Positions 1 through 4,703 of a stretch of 6,355 nucleotides of DNA are shown piece by piece. The first letter of the stretch is position 1, and each line of letters starts with the position of its first letter. The position numbers and the translations under genes were made by a program. A model generated the notes under the pieces. It saw only the letters and a program-made list of their open reading frames with translations. It did no database searches and was not told where the DNA came from. This DNA comes from Dehalococcoidia bacterium. Lineage in GTDB: Bacteria > Chloroflexota > Dehalococcoidia > Dehalococcoidales > BS750m-G39. The stretch spans positions 1 to 6,355 of the forward strand of contig JAUWXS010000039.1 in assembly GCA_030616265.1 (NCBI GenBank). Direction: 5' to 3'.

Positions 1-67
1 CGGCGGACACGAGAAAGACCTCGGCTTCCTCGGCGGCTTTTTTGGCTTGAGCCAGGATGTTTTCCAC
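1..67 (-). CDS. tldE: TldE/PmbA metalloprotease subunit, N-terminal fragment
   Basis: Only the first 22 codons are in the window; the gene continues past base 1. The GTG start (65-67) reads MENILAQAKKAAEEAEVF..., a short amphipathic Ala/Glu/Lys-rich helix like those that open TldD/PmbA family proteins. A good ribosome binding site, GGGAGG at 74-79, lies 6 nt upstream and inside the last codons of tldD. The GTG shares one base with the tldD stop (TAGTG), so the two genes are almost certainly translated together. In the known family TldE lacks the metal-binding motif of TldD and forms the inactive half of the TldD/TldE heterodimer. The identification rests mostly on position directly after tldD, since too little protein is visible for independent recognition. 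Confidence 0.8.
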   Translation of the reverse strand, partial: MENILAQAKKAAEEAEVFLVSA

Positions 68-1440
68 TAACTACCTCCCACCAAACACTTAAGGATTCTG
101 ATGTGGGGGCTGCCGTTGGAGACGGGGAGGGGCATCTGCCCCCCTTTGCCGCAGCCGCCCCCCTGGTTCATATCCAGGTCGCTGCCGACGGCATCTATAT
201 TATTGAGGGTGATGAAGACATTGCCGGTGAGCACTACCGGCCTTAAAGTCTCGGCTATCTTACCGTTGCGTATCATATAGGCTTCGCCAGCGGAGAAGGT
301 GAACATCTCCATGCTGGTGGTGCCGCCGAACCAGTTTTTGGCATAGACGCCCTCTTTGATGTCGGCGATTATATTGTTAAAAGAGGTTAAGCCCGGCTCA
401 ATATAGGTGTTGGTCATGCGGACGATGGGCGGGAATCTATAGTTGATGGCGCGGGCGTTGCCGGTGGGCTTCTCGTTCATCTTAGCCGCCGTCTCCCTGG
501 AGTGGAGCCTGCCCACCAGCTCGCCTTCTTTGATAAGGTAGGTTTTAGTCGCCGCTACGCCTTCGTCGTCATACTTGTAGCTGCCGCGCAGGTTGGGCAC
601 GGCGGCGCTGTCCACGATGTTAAGCTCTCTGCCGCCGAATTTCTTGCCTAAAACCATGATTTCGCGCAGGCGCTCGTTTTCATAGACATGGTCTGCCTCC
701 GAGAGGTGGCCGAAGGCTTCGTGGACGAAGACGCCCGCCAGCACCGGGTCTAAGACGACGGTATACTCTCCTCCCTTTACCTGCGGGGCGGAGAGTAATT
801 CTACGGCGTGCCTGGCTGTCTCCTCCACCTGTTGGTGAAGATTCTGGATGGCGCTGAAGTCGCCGCGGCTGCCCAGGCTTAAGCCCGCCTGCTGCACCTG
901 GTCGTCATCGGCGGCCACGGCGCTAATACGCAGGGTGATATCCGTTCTCGGCTGCTCGATATAGCTGCCCGCCGAGTTTAAAAATATGGTCTTTTTGTGG
1001 CTGTCGCCATAGGCGATGACCGAGGTCTGGAGTTTGGGGGTGCGCCAGATAATCTGGTTGTATTCGTCGAGCAGTTTTTTCTTTTCGGCCAGGGGGACGG
1101 TCAGGGGGCCGTCTTTTCCGTTGGCTACCGTGTCGACGACAGGCTCGACGGGGGCGAGTTGGCTCTCTTCCTTACCGACCAGCCCTGCCTGCTTGACCGC
1201 CAGCTCTATTCTATCGGGGAGGTCGTTAAGGTCGTTAAAGCTGACGAAGCCCCAGCCGCCTTTGACCAGGGCGCGGATGTTGCCGCCGACGGCGGTTGAC
1301 TGCCCGGCTGATTCCAGCTCCCGGCCCCGGTAGGTGATATGGCTGCGCTGGCTCTCTTCCAGGCGGGCTTCAATATAGTCGGCGCTATATTTTTTGAGTG
1401 AGTCGGCTAGCTGGCGGCTAACGGCCTGGATATCGGTCAT
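67..1440 (-). CDS. tldD: TldD zinc metalloprotease subunit
   Basis: Full-length 457-residue TldD, the catalytic subunit of the cytoplasmic TldD/TldE protease, which in E. coli trims unfolded peptides, matures microcin B17 and degrades the antitoxin CcdA. The family signature HExxxH is present as HEAFGH (H240, E241, H245). The late metal-ligand cysteine is in GGGCGKGGQ (C430). The His-to-Cys distance of 190 residues matches E. coli TldD (about 192). The N-terminal part carries the usual YRGRELES-type strand. The ATG at 1438-1440 is preceded by no Shine-Dalgarno sequence, unlike most genes here, but by a promoter-like pair that would give a leaderless mRNA. It lies 50 bp after the DUF6504-like gene on the same strand and overlaps the tldE start by 1 nt. 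The physiological substrate in this organism cannot be read from the sequence. Confidence 0.95.
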   Translation of the reverse strand: MTDIQAVSRQLADSLKKYSADYIEARLEESQRSHITYRGRELESAGQSTAVGGNIRALVKGGWGFVSFNDLNDLPDRIELAVKQAGLVGKEESQLAPVEPVVDTVANGKDGPLTVPLAEKKKLLDEYNQIIWRTPKLQTSVIAYGDSHKKTIFLNSAGSYIEQPRTDITLRISAVAADDDQVQQAGLSLGSRGDFSAIQNLHQQVEETARHAVELLSAPQVKGGEYTVVLDPVLAGVFVHEAFGHLSEADHVYENERLREIMVLGKKFGGRELNIVDSAAVPNLRGSYKYDDEGVAATKTYLIKEGELVGRLHSRETAAKMNEKPTGNARAINYRFPPIVRMTNTYIEPGLTSFNNIIADIKEGVYAKNWFGGTTSMEMFTFSAGEAYMIRNGKIAETLRPVVLTGNVFITLNNIDAVGSDLDMNQGGGCGKGGQMPLPVSNGSPHIRILKCLVGGS

Positions 1441-1449
1441 GGTATAAAC

Positions 1450-1479
1450 AGTTTAACCAGCCGCCAGCGGGGCTGTCAA
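1450..1479 (-). promoter_or_regulatory. Predicted tldD promoter (leaderless start)
   Basis: On the minus strand TTGACA (1474-1479) is a perfect -35 hexamer. It is followed after 18 bp by TAAACT (1450-1455), which matches 4 of 6 bases of the -10 consensus. Nine bases separate this -10 from the tldD ATG, so initiation 6-9 bases downstream would place the RNA 5' end within about 3 nt of the start codon. This agrees with the absence of a ribosome binding site. A weak CAGCC/GGCTG dyad lies in the spacer. The prediction comes from inspection only. Confidence 0.5.
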
Positions 1480-1490
1480 TTTATTGCTGT

Positions 1491-1745
1491 CTAATCGTGG
1501 ATGCGGCTCAGATACCAGCTTCCCGCGGGCATATCCCGATAGATATCACAGACCATACCCTTGTTGGTCTTGACCCTGAAGTAGTTGCGGGACATCTCCT
1601 TGCCCCACCACTCCTCCACGGCACGCCATTTTTCGTACACCTTGGTCACGCGCTGTTTGTCTCCGTCTCTGGCCAGGGTTAAGGGTATACCCTGGATATT
1701 CACCGTAACCTTGAGCTCTTCGGGTTTCTCCAAAATCTTAGCCAA
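1491..1745 (-). CDS. DUF6504-like small protein in the lexA operon
   Basis: An 84-residue soluble protein with no signal peptide or membrane segment. It matches my recollection of the DUF6504 pattern: a short beta-rich start (VTVNIQGIPLTLARDGDKQRVTKV), then KWRAVEEWW, NYFRVKT, and a closing IYRD...GSWYLSRIHD, rich in Trp and Tyr. Such proteins are often encoded near translesion polymerases or SOS genes in Actinobacteria and Chloroflexota, and their molecular function is unknown. The start is TTG (1743-1745), supported by the strong site AAGGGGGA at 1752-1759 about 6 nt upstream. The gap to the lexA stop is 17 nt, so the gene is probably co-transcribed with lexA and DNA-damage inducible. No polymerase gene is in the window. 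Family assignment is from memory of the sequence pattern; a nucleic-acid-processing role is inferred only from context. Confidence 0.72.
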   Translation of the reverse strand: MAKILEKPEELKVTVNIQGIPLTLARDGDKQRVTKVYEKWRAVEEWWGKEMSRNYFRVKTNKGMVCDIYRDMPAGSWYLSRIHD

Positions 1746-1762
1746 TGCTCTTCCCCCTTGAC

Positions 1763-2389
1763 CTATAGCTTGCGTAATACGCCGATTACCTTGCCCTGAA
1801 TCTCGACATCGCCGGGCGGGTAGTACATGGGCTGCATCTCTTTGTTGGCGGGCTGTAGACGAATCCGTCCGCCTTCGTGGTAGACCTTTTTCAGGGTTAC
1901 CTCCTGCTCTACCTGCAGCCAGACGGCCGCCATCTCGCCTTCTTCCACGGTGCTCATCTGCTGTATTAAGACGATGTCACCATCGCCGACCAGTGCGTCA
2001 ATCATGGAAAAGCCCTTGACCCTGAGGGCATAGATGCCTTTCTTGCCCCGGGTCACCTCGTCGGTGAGCTGGAGCGTCTCCTCGGGGACGGAAGTCCAGG
2101 TGTCGGCGGTAGGCACCGGTATCGGTTTACCGGCGGCGATGGTGCCCAGCAGAGGCACCTGGGAGATAGCCCCCAGTTTTCTATCCGTAAGCTGGATGCT
2201 GCGGAATACCGTCGGGTCGCGGTGAATGTGCCCCTCGTCTTCCAGCTTATTGAGGTGGTGCTGGACAACCGACGGTGTGCTGATGTCACAGCCCTTGGCA
2301 ATGTCCCTGACGGTAGGGGCGTAGCCCCGCCTGTCCAGGAACTGGCGGATGAAGTCCAATATGCGCACTCGGGTGGGAATATCAGCCAT
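1763..2389 (-). CDS. lexA: LexA repressor, SOS regulator
   Basis: A 208-residue LexA, the self-cleaving transcriptional repressor of the SOS response (S24 peptidase family). The N-terminal winged helix-turn-helix spans about residues 1-65 (RGYAPTVRDIAKGCDISTPSVVQHHLNKLEDEG), with the recognition helix near 37-49. The autocleavage bond is A86-G87 in GTIAAGKPI. The catalytic dyad is S128 in VKGFSMIDALVGDGD and K167 in VTLKK. All features needed for RecA-stimulated self-cleavage are intact. The ATG (2387-2389) has a clean ribosome binding site AAGGAGA at 2395-2401. Upstream lie a consensus promoter and one strong plus one weak LexA box, so autoregulation is expected. The gene heads a minus-strand run with the DUF6504-like gene 17 nt downstream and is divergent from the iron-sulfur operon. 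Confidence 0.96.
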   Translation of the reverse strand: MADIPTRVRILDFIRQFLDRRGYAPTVRDIAKGCDISTPSVVQHHLNKLEDEGHIHRDPTVFRSIQLTDRKLGAISQVPLLGTIAAGKPIPVPTADTWTSVPEETLQLTDEVTRGKKGIYALRVKGFSMIDALVGDGDIVLIQQMSTVEEGEMAAVWLQVEQEVTLKKVYHEGGRIRLQPANKEMQPMYYPPGDVEIQGKVIGVLRKL

Positions 2390-2401
2390 AACTGTCTCCT
2401 T

Positions 2402-2415
2402 GAAACATTTGTTCT
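2402..2415 (-). promoter_or_regulatory. LexA operator (SOS box 1)
   Basis: Read on the minus strand, AGAACAAATGTTTC matches 13 of 14 positions of the Gram-positive SOS box CGAACRNRYGTTYC. The only mismatch is the first base. It lies immediately before the lexA ribosome binding site and at or just after the predicted transcription start (about 2416), where bound LexA would block initiation. Confidence 0.88.
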
Positions 2416-2416
2416 T

Positions 2417-2430
2417 AAAACAAGTGTATC
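2417..2430 (+). promoter_or_regulatory. Possible second, weaker LexA box
   Basis: On the plus strand AAAACAAGTGTATC matches 11 of 14 positions of CGAACRNRYGTTYC and keeps the ACAAGTGT core. Its centre is 15 bp from that of the strong box. It covers the lexA -10 hexamer. This could be a low-affinity tandem operator or chance similarity within an AT-rich promoter. Confidence 0.4.
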
Positions 2431-2451
2431 ATGGAGGGAAGGGGTTGTCAA
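2423..2451 (-). promoter_or_regulatory. lexA promoter
   Basis: On the minus strand a perfect -35 TTGACA (2446-2451) is followed by a 17-bp spacer and the -10 TACACT (2423-2428, 4 of 6 consensus bases). Initiation is expected near 2416, giving a leader of about 27 nt that includes the strong LexA box and the ribosome binding site. Spacing and position directly upstream of lexA support it. Confidence 0.75.
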
Positions 2452-2482
2452 GGGGGTTGAGATTCTTCGGTATCCCCCCTTG
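2449..2482 (+). repeat. Bulged hairpin with UUCG tetraloop
   Basis: CAAGGGGG (2449-2456) pairs perfectly with CCCCCTTG (2475-2482). After a TTGA bulge, GATTC (2461-2465) pairs with GTATC (2470-2474) apart from one T-T mismatch, closing a C(UUCG)G tetraloop at 2466-2469 as read on the plus strand. No U-run follows, so it is not a typical terminator. It overlaps the -35 of the lexA promoter. The outer and inner stems together suggest a real structured repeat rather than chance, but its role is unknown. Confidence 0.5.
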
Positions 2483-2525
2483 GTAGCGTAGGTCTGATGC
2501 CCCACCCAATAGAGGTATAGCCTCT

Positions 2526-2695
2526 TTTAACTCTCCTTCCCCACCCCAATTTTATCTTTTCCCACCCACCACCCTTTAATGAAAAAGAGGGGGCGAAGCC
2601 CCCTCTTAAACACCCCCAAAAATAAGGGGCTAACAGGGGTCTAACCCTTGTTGGGTGGGTTGGTGTGGGAAATAAGACCTGGGGTGGGGGTTAAA
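2526..2695. repeat. Imperfect inverted-repeat element, MITE-like or structured intergenic repeat
   Basis: The two ends are TTTAAC (2526-2531) and GTTAAA (2690-2695). Inside them CCCCACCCCA (2539-2548) is the exact reverse complement of TGGGGTGGGG (2680-2689). The pairing continues imperfectly, with TTATCTTTTCCCACCCACC on the left against GGTGTGGGAAATAAG (2662-2676) on the right. The arms flank a central 10-bp hairpin (2585-2607). A TTAA sits just inside each end (2527-2530 and 2691-2694). The element has no coding capacity. It may be a non-autonomous mobile element or one copy of a dispersed intergenic repeat; with one copy visible the two cannot be told apart. Confidence 0.5.
2582..2607 (-). 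terminator. Intrinsic terminator-like hairpin facing lexA
   Basis: A perfect 10-bp stem, AAGAGGGGGC (2585-2594) with GCCCCCTCTT (2598-2607), closes a 3-base loop. Read on the minus strand it runs straight into TTTTT (complement of 2582-2586), the classic layout of a rho-independent terminator. On the plus strand only TT followed by AAA follows, so minus-strand function is favoured. No minus-strand gene lies upstream of it within the window, so it may stop antisense or divergent transcription before lexA, or may simply be the core of the surrounding repeat. Confidence 0.6.
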
Positions 2696-2698
2696 TAA

Positions 2699-2727
2699 TT
2701 GACAGCTTAGGGCAGTAACGCTAAAAT
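2699..2727 (+). promoter_or_regulatory. Promoter of the iron-sulfur/metV operon
   Basis: TTGACA (2699-2704, perfect -35) is followed by exactly 17 bp and TAAAAT (2722-2727, 5 of 6 consensus bases), a near-consensus sigma-70-type promoter. Predicted initiation near 2734 leaves a leader of about 94 nt before the TTG start. The -35 begins just 3 bases after the inverted-repeat element ends. Confidence 0.75.
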
Positions 2728-2733
2728 TGGTTG

Positions 2734-2773
2734 AAGCCAGCGAGTTTTTGTTCTTTGTTCTCCATCCTGGCTT
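2734..2773 (+). promoter_or_regulatory. 5' leader stem-loop of the iron-sulfur operon
   Basis: AAGCCAG (2734-2740) pairs perfectly with CTGGCTT (2767-2773) across a 26-nt U-rich loop that contains two tandem TTTGTTC copies (2747-2760). The left arm begins at the predicted transcription start, so the structure would cap the mRNA. A short U-rich stretch (TTATTCTT) follows. It matches no riboswitch class I know; mRNA protection or attenuation are possible roles. Confidence 0.4.
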
Positions 2774-2827
2774 TATTCTTGGGTATGTGAAGACAGTTTG
2801 GCGTGGATTTAAGAGAGGGGGACTATA

Positions 2828-3997
2828 TTGACCCAGCCGGTCGCCGAGCCCAAACTAGCCGTTAATATCAATGAGGACTATTGCAGCTGCTGCTCTATCT
2901 GCGGCTCCCTTTGTCCCTATGATGCCATAACCAGGGATGCCGAGGGCGACAAAATGGTCCTGGATATAGAGAAGTGCCAGGTCTGTGGTATCTGCTACTC
3001 CGCCTGTCCGGCCAAGGCTATCGATACCATCTACTATGACTGCGACTCTCTACTGAAGTACCTGGTGAAGGTGAAGCCGCAGTATAAGAGCGATAGCCTG
3101 GTTGTTATGTGCAAGGGCAGCGCCCCCGACTTTAGCGAAGTGGGCAAGCTGTTCGGGGTAAGCGATTTTATCCCGCTATCCATCCCCTGTGTCGGTCGCC
3201 TCTCCGAGGAGATACTTTTGCAGGCGATAGCCACGGGGATGAAGAAAATCTGTATCCTTGCCTGCGATGAAGATTACTGCCGCTTTGACAGGGGAAGCCC
3301 GCTCACTGGGCGCCGCATCCTGGCCCTCAACCGAATGCTGGAGCAGTTGGGCTATGGTAAAGATGCGGTAACCCTGAAGCGGAACAGCCTGAAGGTGAAG
3401 GTGGATAAAGACCTCTGTATCGCCTGCGGCGACTGCGTCTTCTACTGCCCCTATGACGCCCCGACGCTTGAGAGCGTGGAGGGAATAAGCTTCGACCTGG
3501 ATGCCTGCCGGGGGTGCGGCTTATGTGTTTCCCTCTGTCCGTCTTTTGCCCTCGACCTGGAGAACTGGGAGAGGGAGCGAATCTCAAAGCTTATTCCCCA
3601 GCTGCTGGCCGAGGTGAAGCCGCCTAAGATTCTGGTCTTCCGCTGCCAGTGGGCGGTCTATCCGCCGCTGAACGGGGATATGAGTCCTAATATACGCACC
3701 ATAGACTTGCCCTGTGCGGGGCGTGTCGATGCCGTTCATGTCCTGGAGGCGCTGCAAAACGGCGCCGACGGCATTATGGTGGTTGCCTGCTCCGAAGATG
3801 ACTGTAAGCAGGAAGGGGTGAGCGCTAAAGCCGAGCACGTGGTGGCCAGGATAAAGGAGAAGCTGGACCAGATAGGCCTGGGCGAGAGGCTGAACTTCGC
3901 TTCGGTGTCGCCGCGGTACCCGGGACAGGTGGAGGAGGCAATAGGGCAGTTCCGCCAGAAAATAGAAGCTATTGGCTCGAAGAGGGAAGCAAAATGA
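2828..3997 (+). CDS. Tandem ferredoxin-MvhD-like electron-transfer protein
   Basis: A 389-residue cytoplasmic iron-sulfur protein built from two copies of the same two-domain unit. Copy 1 has two 4Fe-4S motifs (C19/C22/C25/C29-P and C50/C53/C56/C60-P) followed by an MvhD/FlpD-like domain at about 89-180 with C95, C121 in PCVGR, C146 and C151. Copy 2 repeats this with C197/C200/C203/C207-P, C227/C230/C233/C237-P, then an MvhD-like domain at about 266-380 with C273, C296 in PCAGR, C321 and C326. MvhD passes electrons between hydrogenase or formate dehydrogenase and heterodisulfide reductase HdrA, or in acetogens toward MetVF. The CxxC that opens standard MvhD domains keeps only its first cysteine in both copies. 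The TTG start (2828) has GAGAGGGGG at 2813-2821 and an in-frame stop at 2810-2812, so no upstream start exists. The gene overlaps metV by 4 nt. A role as an electron wire for the MetV partner is inferred. Confidence 0.88.
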   Translation: MTQPVAEPKLAVNINEDYCSCCSICGSLCPYDAITRDAEGDKMVLDIEKCQVCGICYSACPAKAIDTIYYDCDSLLKYLVKVKPQYKSDSLVVMCKGSAPDFSEVGKLFGVSDFIPLSIPCVGRLSEEILLQAIATGMKKICILACDEDYCRFDRGSPLTGRRILALNRMLEQLGYGKDAVTLKRNSLKVKVDKDLCIACGDCVFYCPYDAPTLESVEGISFDLDACRGCGLCVSLCPSFALDLENWERERISKLIPQLLAEVKPPKILVFRCQWAVYPPLNGDMSPNIRTIDLPCAGRVDAVHVLEALQNGADGIMVVACSEDDCKQEGVSAKAEHVVARIKEKLDQIGLGERLNFASVSPRYPGQVEEAIGQFRQKIEAIGSKREAK

Positions 3998-4635
3998 TTG
4001 TAACCGTACTGAAGCCTCTGGATGAGATTCTGGATTCTGTCTCTCCTTACCGCAAGATATTAATCGCCGGCTGCGACGGCTGCACCCAGCCGCCGAGGGG
4101 CATAAGGGAGGTCGAGACCTTAAAGCAACTGCTTGAGCTGGCCAGCAAGCTCAAGGGTAAGGAGTTTGAGTTTAAGCTAACCTCGGTGGTCAAGCAGTGC
4201 GATTCCGTGTTGACTACCTCGGCGCTGAAGCCCTACGTAGACGATACAGACGCGGTGCTCTCTTTAGCCTGCGGGGCGGGGCCGCAGACCGTAGCCGAGC
4301 TCTTTCCCGCTCTGCCCGTCATCCCCGCCCAGAACTCTCACTTCGTGGGCATCGATGACCGGGAGGGGGGCACCATGTTTGATAGCTGCTCTTCCTGTGG
4401 CGATTGTGTCCTGGCCCTGACCGGCGCTGTCTGCCCGATTACCCGCTGTGCCAAGGGACTGCTTAACGGTGCCTGCGGCGGCGCCAGGGAGGGCAAGTGC
4501 GAGCTCGACCCGGAGAGGGACTGCGCCTGGGAGCTTATCTACAAGCGCCTGGAAAGACTGGGCCAACTGGACAGCCTCAAGGAGTTTCGTCCTCCCCGCA
4601 ACTACCAGGCAAAGGCGTGGAAAGTCACTCCATAG
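3994..4635 (+). CDS. metV: MetV-like methylenetetrahydrofolate reductase C-terminal family protein
   Basis: A 213-residue cysteine-rich cytoplasmic protein of the methylenetetrahydrofolate reductase C-terminal family (MetV). The N-terminal half has GCDGC (C27, C30), C69 in VKQCD and C93 in LACGAGPQ. The C-terminal half carries the family hallmark: CSSCGDC (C132, C135, C138), then TGAVCPITRCAKGLLNGACGG (C147, C152, C161), C169 in GKCE and C177 in the closing CAWELIYKRLE. These cysteines are expected to bind iron-sulfur clusters. In acetogens MetV pairs with MetF and delivers electrons for reducing methylene-THF to methyl-THF in the Wood-Ljungdahl pathway. The length is typical. The ATG overlaps the preceding stop (ATGA), with AGAGGGA at 3981-3987, so translation is coupled. 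No metF follows; thrS begins 68 bp downstream with its own promoter. No terminator is visible after the gene. Confidence 0.88.
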   Translation: MIVTVLKPLDEILDSVSPYRKILIAGCDGCTQPPRGIREVETLKQLLELASKLKGKEFEFKLTSVVKQCDSVLTTSALKPYVDDTDAVLSLACGAGPQTVAELFPALPVIPAQNSHFVGIDDREGGTMFDSCSSCGDCVLALTGAVCPITRCAKGLLNGACGGAREGKCELDPERDCAWELIYKRLERLGQLDSLKEFRPPRNYQAKAWKVTP

Positions 4636-4665
4636 CTAATCCACTACGCTCTCAACCCGACCAAA

Positions 4666-4694
4666 TTGCACATAGAGCCCCTAGCTGATATAAT
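4666..4694 (+). promoter_or_regulatory. thrS promoter with extended -10 (leaderless start)
   Basis: TATAAT (4689-4694) is a perfect -10 preceded by TG and one base (4686-4688), the extended -10 form. Seventeen bp upstream is TTGCAC (4666-4671), a weak -35 matching only TTG, which is typical where an extended -10 compensates. Nine bases separate the -10 from the thrS ATG, so the RNA would start 0-3 nt before the ATG. This leaves no room for a T-box leader or Shine-Dalgarno site. Confidence 0.7.
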
Positions 4695-4703
4695 CAAACA
4701 GCT

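Larger units (their letters stand above)
2390..2827. other. Divergent intergenic region, no convincing gene
   Basis: A 438-base gap between the divergently transcribed lexA and iron-sulfur operon. From left to right it contains the lexA operator/promoter region, a UUCG-loop hairpin, a C-rich stretch and a G-rich stretch that pair as an imperfect inverted repeat, a strong hairpin between them, and then a promoter and leader for the rightward genes. Short reading frames in it lack recognisable protein features and look like chance. I recognise no tRNA, rRNA or known riboswitch. Confidence 0.7.

Noticed and set aside
997..1333. Open plus-strand frames of about 100 codons opposite tldD.
   Set aside because: They are low-complexity translations of the antisense strand of a well-recognised gene, overlap each other, and have no recognisable domain or convincing ribosome binding site.
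1456..1473. CAGCC/GGCTG dyad between the DUF6504-like gene and tldD as a terminator.
   Set aside because: The stem has 5 bp with an 8-nt loop and no U-run follows; it lies in the spacer of a likely promoter.
2222..2505. Open frames on both strands across the lexA 5' end and promoter.
   Set aside because: They overlap lexA codons and its operator, lack domains, and the lexA frame is unequivocal.
2511..2528. AGAGG/CCTCT stem with TATAG loop followed by TTTT on the plus strand, terminator-like.
   Set aside because: The stem has only 5 bp and the U-run is short. No plus-strand transcript is expected to arrive from the left, since the genes there run on the minus strand.
2482..2700. CRISPR array or tRNA gene in the repetitive intergenic region.
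   Set aside because: There are no regularly spaced identical repeats and no cloverleaf with a TTCGANNC-type T arm; the repetition is a single inverted repeat.
2747..2760. GTTC half-sites in the tandem TTTGTTC repeat as a LexA box.
   Set aside because: They are direct repeats, not the inverted GAAC-N4-GTTC arrangement LexA needs.
2728..2827. Possible cobalamin or SAM riboswitch in the leader of the iron-sulfur operon, because of the C1 context and a GCCAG motif.
   Set aside because: The leader of about 94 nt is too short for a cobalamin riboswitch, and I could not find the conserved B12-box or SAM-aptamer motifs.
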